Shown here: positions 34,301 through 46,300 of the stretch, piece after piece | How the letters are laid out: each line of letters begins with the position of its first letter | Position numbering within the stretch: position 1 is the stretch's first letter | From: Cepaea nemoralis | Taxonomy: Eukaryota; Mollusca; Gastropoda; Stylommatophora; Helicidae | NCBI GenBank assembly: GCA_014155875.1 | Contig: JACEFZ010028134.1 | Span: 620,001-684,000 of the forward strand | Direction of reading: 5' to 3' | DNA length: 64,000 nucleotides | Position numbers and translations under genes: made by a program | The notes under the pieces: generated by a model | Databases searched by the model: none | The model's input: only the letters and a program-made list of their open reading frames with translations | What the model was told of the DNA's origin: nothing

Positions 34301-37300
34301 TGAGGAAATCGAGGCTTTTGAACTAAAATGTTGCAGAATAATTCCTGGAATACTTGGATCAACAAGAAAAATACTGACATGCTACAAGATCTGAACACGG
34401 AAGGAAACTGGTTTATAAACAACATGTCTGGGAAACTGAAATCATTTGGCCATATTAAACATGGTGGCTGGGAGAGAACAGGGATGGGAGGCATGGTCCC
34501 TGGGCGAAGAGGCAGGGGAGGACTAACACAACAGAGGACACGGCATGAGAATGCATGAGGCAGGGGTGGACTAAGACAACGGAGGACACTGGGCATGAGA
34601 ATGCATGAGGCAGGGGTGGACTAACGCAGCGGAGGACACTGGGCATGAGAATGCATGAGGCAGGGGTGGACTAACGCAGCGGAGGACACTGGGCATGAGA
34701 ATGCATGAGGCCGGGGATCTGGTGACAGATTGAAACTCTCTGGGAGGCCATGATGAGAGCAACTATCTGCCAGGGACCTGCTGCATAATTTGTTGTCTGA
34801 TGTCTGCGTTTATCATTTGTCTTTTATGAGTGCTAGTAAGTGTATCAGGGAATTCACTTCTGGTGTTCTTTTGGTAGCTGTGAAAGATTCTTTTGTGACT
34901 GAATATTATCTGTGTTTCATTGTTGTAACATGCACTAATTCACTGTTATCTGTGGACAGGTGAGCAGCCATTTGTGTGTGATCACGACAACTGCAACCGT
35001 AGATTCACTGAGCAGTCTAGTCTGCGCAAACACAAACTGACTCACTCCGGTAAGCACAAGGTTAGCAGCTAGTGGACATTGTTTTTATGTGAATATATTC
35101 TTAACTGTATCTCAAAAGTTTCGCAGCTGGTTGGTGTGTGTGGTGGTGGGGGAGGGTTGGTAGTGTAGGGTGTTACATTTCCTCTGAAGAAACCAAATAC
35201 TCAGTAGAAGTGGCCAGCCAATGGGGAAGCCAGATTTCTGTTGTATTCTGTGACCAAATATAACAAGTGAACATTCTGTGCGATTGTTGGGATTCAGGGG
35301 GAAAATGCAATCACATGCCAGATGTTGCTTGGGATTGAAAGAGTAACAAGATGTTTGGCCTGAACCCGGGAAGGCTAACCCGGTCAACAAACGCCCGCAG
35401 AAGTCGGATGTGCCAGCCTAAGAGTGCAAATAAAATTGGCACAACACAATTACGTCTGAAAAAAAACACTCCGGATGAACGCAGAAGAAGAAGAAGTACT
35501 TTGGCCAGGCAATTTATGTAGCATATTGATAATTCACTTATAATTTTCTGTTGTTGCTAATTTCTGGTAATTTATTACTATAGTAGTTTATCTAATCTAT
35601 TTCGCTTCTTCTTATCATCTTGTGGCTTCTCCTGTGTAGTGCAGTCTTTCAACATTTCTCTTTACCAAAAGCCAGATGTCCTGTGAGGATGTTATGTGTA
35701 TAAGAGGACAAAATGCACCCCTGTCTGATTCACCTATCATCACATCCTGGTGATTACTATTTCACCTAAAGCCAGCTTGTGCTGTGTTTTCGTCTATTTT
35801 CTTATAACGTCTTCCCATGATTACTTGTGATAAGTATGTTGCTTGTGCGACTTATCAAGGCAAGTGTTTTGTCATTTGTACATAATTTCATGTTACCTTT
35901 TTTTTGGTGTTAGGATATGTATTGTTTTCATGCATTCATTTGGCCGTATTTCCCTTTCTTGTTACATGACACATGATGTATTTTCACACTTTGTTCACCC
36001 CCAGCTTCAATATTTGTTTGTATGCAGACAACGAGCAGGATCTGCAACATTTAGTAGATGTAGTTGTTGCACTAAATGAACAACAAGGGTTAGAATTAAG
36101 TTGTGAGAAGACACAGAGTATGATCGTCACTAGGAAGAAGGAAACACCACAATGTAATATACAAGTGAATCAGTACAATTATCTCGAACATCAGACTTGA
36201 AGAGTGAAAACTCATTGTTGAGTTACAACCATCCAGTTCCCTTACCTTAAAGCATCTCCATGTTTGTTCTGGTTGATCCCTTCCTCTGCTTCCATCACCA
36301 ACCAAGCGGGTCACCCTCTTCACAAGGACAATATGTCCAGTGTTGCTGGTGAACAGATAGTTGAATCAGTAGTGGACATTTCCACTTTGAAGGCATCACC
36401 TGATCTCATCCTAGTGATGTGGATAGTGCTTCTGCTTTACTTTTCTTGAGTATTTCTGAAGTTAGTTTTTCTTTAAAGTCATTTTTCATTGTTATATCTA
36501 TCTCTTCATCTGTTACTATACTTTGTATCTTATTTGCTTTTGTTTCTTCTCACTGAAAATTCAGTCCAGTGTTAGGTCTGCATTATCAACTCTATTCTTA
36601 TTGTAACCTTCACCATTTTCTATAATTTATTCCGTCAGGTGATAAACCATTTGAGTGTAAAATCTGCGGCAAAAAGTTTACCCAGAGTGGCAGCCGGCGA
36701 CAGCATCTGATACGCCATCACTTAGATGATGAGATTAGACAGAGCTTCAAACAGGAGGGTGTGGAAAAGGACGGTGAGGAAGACGACATTGTGAGTGATG
36801 AGAGCAAAGAAGTGATCAGAAGTGGCACCAGCTGTAGCCATAGCTTACAGACAGAACCAGTGGCTGTCAATGCAGTCTCCTGCTCGCCACAAGTCCTAGT
36901 GCTTAACAATGCCTATCCAAGTGAGTTGGTTGTTGTTGTATTTTGCTTGCAGTAGTGTACTATTTATGATCTTCATTTCTTCTGCGTTCATCTGGAGTGT
37001 TTTTTTCCCCAGGCGTAATTGCGGTATGTCTCGTTATGCACCCTTGGGCCAAAACCCTTAGGCCAACACATCCGACTTTAGCGGGCGTTTTTTAAACCAG
37101 GTTAGCCGTCCTGGGGGATTCTCACTTTTGTGGTGCCGTCCACATCCCAGCTGGTTAAGTTTGAATGGTCGAAGACTTCATGGTCAGCCCTTAAAGGAAG
37201 GCAGGAGCAGTCCATGGGCATTTACCGCCATCTGAGGAGTCTTCCACAATTGCAGAGCCAATACATTGCGCTCTGGGATTGAGCTCACCCAAGAAATCAC

Positions 37301-40300
37301 CATGTCCTGCACAAGGCTGCTTTAATTCCTCACTTCCATGTATTTGGCATTTCATTCGCCACAGGCCGCTCCCCGTACAAACCAGGAACGGTCGGTCTGC
37401 AGACGGCGTCCACTCAGCGAGCTATTGGTTCAGACATGTGCTGGATGCTTGCCTGGAAGACAAAATAGTCAGAGCTGTTCCGGGGACGATGGTCATTCCA
37501 CTCCCACTCGGATGTTTTTGTGTTGTGCCAATTTTATTTGCACCCTTAGGACGGCACATCCGACTTCTGCGGGCGTTTTTGTTCAGGTTAGCCTTCCTGT
37601 GGGTTTTGAGAGACATTTGACTGTTGTGTTGTCATCTGCATCTCAGCTGGTCAAGTTAGAATGGCCAAAGACATCACTGTCAACCCTCAAGGGAAGGCAG
37701 GGGCAGACCCTGGGTTTTCCCTGCCATCCAAGGAGGCTTCTATAATTGCAGAGTCAGCATATAGTGTTCTGGGACTGGGCTCACCCATGGAATCACCATG
37801 TCCTGCTCATGGCTGCTTTAATTCCTCACTTTCATGTATTGGGTATTTCTTTCGCCACTGGCCGCTCCCCACACAAACCAGAAATGGTCAGTCTGCATCC
37901 ACTCAGCAAGCGTTAACTTCAGACCTCCACGTAATGGATTCGCTAGATTAGTGTTCCATTTCGTGTTAATGAGATGACACATCCACTAAACAAACTTTCG
38001 CTTCAGACTTTCACGTAATGGATTCTCCAGCCAAGCGCTCCATTTTGTGTTAATGAGATGTTTTTCTACCTTTTACTACGCTCATTCAATGAGTTTAAAT
38101 ACAGACTTGCATCGTAACCATTGCGTGTGACTGGGACGCTTTTTCCACCTTTAGTAATGCTCACGAGGTAGGCTGCATGTGCTGTCAGCTGAGCTTCTTA
38201 CCTCCATGCAGCAGAGAGTGAGTAACGGCCAGACCCTCTCATCCAGGGGATCCCTCATATCCCTCAGCTGAGAGCCGTAGATCAAGTGTCTGGACCAAGC
38301 ATGTAGCAGGCTCAGCATCTCACCTCCATTCTGCAATGGGTGAGTATCGGCCCGGTCCTCACATCCGGGGGATATTGACTTAGAAGCGTTCAGCCATATC
38401 CCTCAACAGAGAGCCGTAGAATAAGTGGACCAAGAATGTAGTGTCATCATGGGCATGATTCAGACTTTTTAGTTCAATGGATAAGCTTATTCCTAGCCTT
38501 TGACTGTCCCCAGTCTACCTGCAAGGTGTGTGTCTCATTTGGTCTGTCTGTGTTCATCCGGAGAGTTTTTTTGGACGTAATTGCGTTGTACCTGTTTACA
38601 GCAGAGCTGCGTTCTTGCGCCATTAGGCCGACACATCCCACTTCTGCGGGCATTTGTTGTCCGGGTTAACCTTTCTGGGGGTTTCTTAGGACATTTAACT
38701 CTCACTGTTATGGTGTTATCCCCCATCCCATCTGGCCCATTTAGAGCAGCTGAAGACATCTCGGTCAGCCTTCAAGGGAAGGCAGGGGTAGACCATGGGT
38801 ATTCCCCGCCACTCAAGGAGGCTTCCATAATTGCAAAGCGACACATAGCGCTCTGGTACTGGGATCTGGTTCCTATCACTTGACCTGTCCGACAAGGGAG
38901 ACCCTACCAGTAGCTGTGCTACCATCCGCATAACTCTTGGGTTCATTGGAACACACAAGCCCCCTACCACGGCAAGATGGAGACATGTCAGAGGGGTGAT
39001 CTTCATTTGAGATATGGACCACCTGTAGAAAACTAAGCTGAGGCATTAATAGTGTTAATAGGGAACTGCGTTGATGGTGCCATGAACATGATTGGACTGT
39101 GCCTGCGCAAGTGAAGGAAAGGCTTGTCTTGTCATCTTTTCCTCCGTGCATTCAGACCTACAAAATGTGATGGCGTTATCATATCACAGATCCATTGCAG
39201 GGACTGCTTTGAGAAAACAAATGTCAGGCTTTTTTCTTCAAAAACTAAAATATTCTTAGCTTGTAGTTTACTATGAAGGTAGAGTGGCTAATAGGGTGTG
39301 ACATCCACGTCTAGCCTGTATAGACTTGTTTCATTCACTGTGTGAATTGGGTGGATTTTTATAAAACTAGGAAAACAAATGATTTGCTTCTCCTGATCCA
39401 GGAGTTGTGGGTTGGACATGTAGCCTTATCGGACAAGGGTGAAAAAACCTGGAGCACCCATTTGCATATTATGTACATTAAAAATCTCTTGGCAGTTGCA
39501 AATAATGAACAGGCCAAATAATCCACTGCCCATCCATCATCTCAAATGAGAAAAGCTACCTGTGGGAGGATGATGTTGTGGATGGGGATGCCGTCACACT
39601 GAAAGACATACATGTAGCAATGTTTCAAGAGGGGTTTTACTCTTGTCTTTTAGGTTCCAATCAATAAAATATTTGAGCATAAAATCTGAACAATCTCAGA
39701 CAACATCAGAACCCATTGCAGTTCTGCGTTTGTTTTATTTTAATTTTCCGTTGATGTCTTGCCTATTGATTATCTTCATGTCTTTCTTGCCTAGTGATTA
39801 TCATCATATGCTGGTGCAGATGATTATGTATCTCCCCATCCACATCTTGCGTGTTCAACGTTTACTTGTTTACAAGTGATGCTACAGTTACTTACTACTA
39901 CTATACTCCTATAAGTAGAAATAATTACAACACTATTTTGACTACTACTACTGCCTACAGTTGTATTTACAAATGTACTGTTGCTTACTTCAACTACTTG
40001 TAACTCTGCACTGCTGCTGCTACTATATTTGTTTCCAGTTCATGCTGCTACTACTGCTGTTGTTATAACTACTGCTACTACTTTTAATACTACTTTTTGC
40101 AGTCATATATGGAACAGAATAAAATACATTTCAGTTAAAAGAAAATCCACAGCACATACTAATTTATTTATGTGTGTTTGTATATACAATATGAGTACTA
40201 CCAATGCATTTATGTATTGTGATAAGTTTTGAACATTGTATTTGTGTTAACCCTTTATAGGGCAGACGTTTGTCCGTTTTTAAGCCCTGAATGGGCAAGA

Positions 40301-43300
40301 TTTTTTCAGATTCGGTAAAATTTCGGGATACGTTAGTAAAAACATCACATATAAGGTGTTAGTCAACAGATTTTCGTAAAATAAACAGCAAAATGAAGGG
40401 AAAAGCATGCAGATTATTTTACTCACGTGAATGTTGCCGGTAATCCACACATGAACACAAATATTTACAGAATACAACATATTGTTTGTGATTGTCAGTC
40501 ATTTATACGGCAATTTACAAACACATTTTCAGAATCAGAATCACTATCTTTAAAGTCTGACTCACGACTGCTAAGTATTGCTAATGTTGATCACTGATAT
40601 CTAGCTCCAATTAATAGTCAACTTCGTGCCCTTCAATGTCACTTAAATTGAACCCAGCGAAATCTCGGCTATGACTTGAAGAATCGTCGAAATCCATTTT
40701 GAAAAACTAAGTGTAAAAACCCCGAACACTATTTTAAAAATCCGTTCAAATTCATAGTACATGCTTGCAAATGGCGGCCACATTGTCAAGCTATTGGTGA
40801 AACCGAAAGTAGACAATCGGAAAGCCGCGAGATCATGTTTTTACAATGCTAGTAGTAGCTCGGACACACTGCTTGTTCTGAGGTAAAGACGCATTCGGAC
40901 TGTCAACAACTCAACTGACAGGCACTATCGGATACTTCTCCCACACCAAACAAGAAAGCTTGCAAGTCGTGTGCGAGGAAAACAAATGGTACATTTTATT
41001 GCCGTTGGCTCGCTACAAGCAGGTAACAGTCGCTAGTAAACACACAACATAAAGCCACAGAAATTATCTATCACTAGTTGCTAATGCCTATGCTAACTCT
41101 CTATCTATTTAGTTAAACACAAAACCCCTATCGCTACTCTAACGAGGTGCACACTACAAGTCCTGTCCTCCCGTCTGACGTTCTTTCATCCCCTCGTCAC
41201 ACACCACGCGGGTCGACCTTGACCTTGGCGCGTGTTGCCTCACATGGCACGCTGATCGCAGACGTGGTATGTTGAGTGGATACTCAACTTCTCCGTGGCT
41301 ACCACGAGGCGTGATGCTATCGTGATTAGAGTGCTAACTCTCTGAACAACGCCTGCGTGTCTCATGAGGGAATGGATAACCATCTCCCATTCCTCATCTC
41401 CCCTGCCCTTACCTCGGGCACCGTATCACCTCCTGGCCTCTTCAAGATTGACTGCTCTTCCTGGCGGAGGGGATGCGGTTGAGTCTTTGACACACACCCA
41501 CCCCTCCTGTGTTGCGTCATCAACTTTCACTCATTGGTTGTGACGCAAGAGGTGTCTAAAAAAAAATTTAATGTCTCTAATTTTTTTTGTCAAAGACTCT
41601 AGATAACCTGGCTTTGGGCACTCTAATAGACTTCTACTGACTATTGTCACAATGTAGCAAAACTCTATTTGGCTACTGGCAATCGCCACAAACTTGACTG
41701 GTTGGCGTGAGCCCTCTTCTCACATGCAATATTATATTCATTAGAGGTATGTCTGAACCGGACCGTTGTCTTATAAGACCTGCCGTCACATAGTAAATTA
41801 ACTTACTACCCATACAAAGTTGACTTTCTTAGGGTCAACACATGAATTGCTTCATGTCCCCCATATAATATTTAACAACCATTACACAAGGTGTGTGCGG
41901 CAGGTTTTACCTATTACGCTTCCGCGTGTAAAGTTCCATTTCACTGTTAAGTTAGTGTTTTGTTGTCTATTATGTCCCCTGACCCGAAGTTATCTCCCTT
42001 TGATCTAGAAAAAGTGTATGTAATTTATCTGTTTGTTTTTCTGGTTGTTTGTGTGTTTGGATGTAATTAATCTACTAATCTAACTTCTAACCTATGTTTC
42101 TACCTCCTATGTGTATGTATGTTAGTTATTTTAAGTGTCATAATTTGGTTAAATGTGGCCACAAACAGGTGTATAACACTAATTCGTGACTACATTCCCT
42201 TGTTATGAAACCTAAAGTACACTAATCTAAGTTCTAAACTATCTTACAGACACACATTTACACTAACACATTCTCAATAACGAAAACCAACACTAAAACA
42301 TTAAAAGTCGCGCCAGGCAGCAGAAGAATTTGCTGACTGATCTCACTCTCTCCCGTCTATTTTCCATTCGCTCTCACTTTCACACTTCTGTCACACTTCT
42401 TTCATCCTTAATTCTGTCACACATCTTTTATCCTTCCACACTCATCCTTCCGATTATTTAAAAACCTTGGAGTGACACTGTACAGGTTTGGCTCAGTTTG
42501 AGATAGTTGAGCCCAATGACTGTGCGAAAATCGCTGCACGAGTCATGTATTTACACTATATTTACATGGACGAGAAAGGGTTGATGGTGTATCCCCTTGG
42601 TCTCATCATCCATTATATTATACTAACTACCACTCTAAATCCTAACATAATAATATTAATTCTATAAATATGTATTTAATGTGTTAACTAAATTTTTGTC
42701 ATGTTAATTATATGATATGTTTATATTAATCGTTATGTTTGTCTAATCTAAGGGATGTAATCTAACTATTTAAATGTAATTAATGTGACGTGAGTTATGT
42801 ACCTTAATTACATGGATGATGTGAACACAAATTATGTAATTTTCTAACACTCTACTAACTAATGTTTTTAAATGCACAAAGGAATTATATGAGTGATATT
42901 CTTAATCTAAATGGTGTAAATGATGTATGTACACTTATCTAATCTTTTTATCCTATTGTGATGTAAAATGATGATATTACTAAATGGTAATATTTGATAG
43001 GTGGTATGGTTTCATTAAGATGGAATGAACTGAACCGAAATGAAGCTAAGTGACATATATCAACCTAAATGGTACTATTCCTATCAAACTTTTAATCTAG
43101 TTTGTTATTAACTATTTTTACGTCTAAATTAATATTCTAATTTAATTCTAATGGGTTAATTACTGTACTACCTACACTATTAAAATAAATGAGAACTATT
43201 ATATTTCCTAACCTACATCTAATTTATCACTATCTTAAAATATTATATTACATATCACAATAAGTTTATATACATGGTATTCAGCTACCTCAGGTTAGTT

Positions 43301-46300
43301 GTTGCCTTCATGTTTGTACATTGGATGTATAGGCATAATATATCTACACACTTTGCCTGGGTATCTGAAGTACATTGCACAGTCATACTAGTGTTCTATC
43401 GGTAGTGCACGTGTAGAGTTCGCAGGTGTCGTAGCTCAGTCTTTTCGTGTCTGTAATTAAGCATTGTTCTGACACTTCTGCGCTTCACACAAATGATACA
43501 CCGGAATGGAGCTTAGTTGGTAATGAGCTGTCCTATTTCACATGGTGATATCTACGTTTTGCAGCACAGTTCTTCACTTGATGTCTACGGACACATGATA
43601 GTTCACTGTTCTTGGTACATGATTAAGCACATAATGTCGATGTATATGTAACCTATTTTACATAGAATAATATAATATATTCATGTACTAACTATCACTC
43701 TACATTTATATGTGGGATTTCAGGTATTTCTACCCCAGATGGTAAAATTAGTGACCACCTGTATATCCGGTCATTTCGATGCACACCACTCTGTATGACC
43801 GTGATCGGGGAGTTGTCGGTCTGGACAATGCAGTGAACATCCGTCAGAATTAGATGGAGCTTTCTCACCACATAGATGACGCTTAGGGTTGCAACTGTGA
43901 TATGGAATCTCTGGACTCAGCAGGTGTGATCTTACGGCTCACGTAGCAACTCGGGTGGAAGATGCCCTCAAAAATTTGGCCTAGTACTGCTGGCATCTGT
44001 CCTAGAATAATAAACGAGCCTAGGATTAGGCAAGGGGAGGATTGGAAAATTCACTAAAAAAGATTTTTAATTTTGACAATGCAGAAATTAATAATGCATC
44101 TTTCACATCCAATTTTACAGATGCTTTTAAAACATTGGAATATAGAATTGTAATTTCTGAGTACTTTACTAATCCCAAAAGGCTTCTGACCTGTTTTTTC
44201 GTGGTAGGAATGGTCAGATTCATAATTTTGGTACTAATTTTCTGGTCAGTCTTTAGTTAATCTTGAGAAATGACATGACCCAAAAATGAATTTCTTTTAG
44301 GCCTAATTCGACTTTGCTCGGTTTGACAGTGAGACCGAAGAGTCGCACCCTATGAAAGACATGTCTTAGTTTCAGTCAGTGTGTTGTCCAGTCATTAGTC
44401 TTCTGATATATTCCTGCGTATTCTATAAGTTCACTAAATGTATGTACATTGTCGGATTTGCCAGTCTCGCTAACTAGTGTAGTTGCGTTGTGTATGTCTG
44501 TCGTCTGATTACTAGGTGTGGATGCACTATGTTCGTCTGTCCCTACTTATGTGTCTTGTTGTGAAAAGTAAAGTTTTAACATGTTGACATGGAATATCTT
44601 TAAGTGTCTGTTTATCGATATTCCATAGTCAACATTGGAAATGTCACGTAACACCTTGAATGGTCCTTGCCATTTTGCTTGTCTGGAAGTAACCGACGCA
44701 TATTTTGATCTGGTTTACCATTGATTGTTCAAGCACCCTTGTTTGTGTATTGGTAAATTTGACCCTTCCTCTTACAGGTCTAGAAGTCAGAGTAGCAGGT
44801 AGTACTTCAGCTGTAGGATGTCTACCCTTAAACTTATGTACTAATTGTTTACAGACATTACAAGAAAATACATTACGACAAAATAATTTAATCTCATTCC
44901 AAAACTCTGGCCAATGAACATGAGCCTGGAATCTAGGCCTGGTTTTGTCTTTTGCCAGGTGACCAGCAAGCGGTGACTCATGTGCAAGTTTTTGCACAGT
45001 TAAGCGGTGTTGTACAGGTTTCACCGTTTGCTGATTCTCATGGTTCTCAGATGTAAAATATCTCGTAAGAAAGCCATTATTAGGTTTAAGGAACCATGAG
45101 GCATATTTGGTCACTTTAGATCTTTCTTTCATTAATTTTAAATATGGAGACACACTAGGATCAGCTTTCTGCTGTTCTATAAATTTCTGTCTGTTGGTAT
45201 CATCTGTGCCAGTTGGAGAAAGCAACAGTAGTCTCTCATCTTGTAGTGTGTCTTGATGTTTTACAGTGTCTGCTATAGTAGTTGCATTAGCTGCATTTAA
45301 TTTCTCCCATGCAACTATTTCATCATTAGTACAATGTTTCAGTTGGGGTAAGGAACCCAAAATTAAATCAGTACAAGGGTTGTCAAGTATTGCACAAGTA
45401 AAGGTACCCGAAAGAAAAGGAGTATTAATACGGGCTTTTGCCAAAGGGTAAATTTCAACGTTACCCGAAAAGGTTCGGCATTTGACAGTGTCACCTGTAT
45501 AATCACCTGGACTCACTAGATCCTTTCTAAGACCAATAAGGGTACTGCCGCTGTCCAGCAAACATTGGCATGGTTTGTCGTTGACCATTGCATTGTGGAA
45601 CACTAACTTGCCTCTGGAGGCTAATGCTGGATTTCCAGTCTCGGATGAGAATGGTACTGTATGTTCACACTTTAGTCTTTCGTCTGCATGAAATTGGTGA
45701 CAATGTCCACAACTGTCAGAGCTTAACACATCGTTTACACAACACACATCTTCAGAATGTCTAAATGGTAATACATTTTTAACATCACAATCAATCTCTC
45801 TATTACTAACAGAAGATGTATTAATCAAAATAGCATTGTTGGCTTTCATACGTTGGCGGCCCAGGCACTTATTTGAGTAATGGCCGTAGCTGGAACAGAA
45901 AAAGCATTTGACTGCACGCCTGTATGCCGCTCTTTTGTTTTGTTGCTTCTTAATAACATTTTCGAGATGTGCCGGATAGTTTGGCGATTTGTCACACATC
46001 GAAGAAGTGTCATGAAAAAATTGACAGTAGGTGCATTTTGATACTTTACTTTCTTCCTTGTGGACTTTATGAAATGGTTTTCTATTCTTCTGATAATTAT
46101 TTGGTTGGTCTTTCACACAAGAAACTATTTCCGAGTCAATTGAGGTCTTAAAAATATCTCTGTTTGCAGAAAAATATGCCGAGCCTGCCTTTTCAAACTG
46201 CTCGATGTTTTCAATGTCTGACTGCTGCAAAAATTTAGCAAAAGGAGATGGTATAGTGGATATAACTTTATCCATGGCTATTAAATTTTTTAATCTATCA

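Noticed and set aside
37279..37951. Overlapping 96-135 codon ORFs
   Set aside because: They lie in element R, are not conserved between its copies, and carry no recognisable domain.
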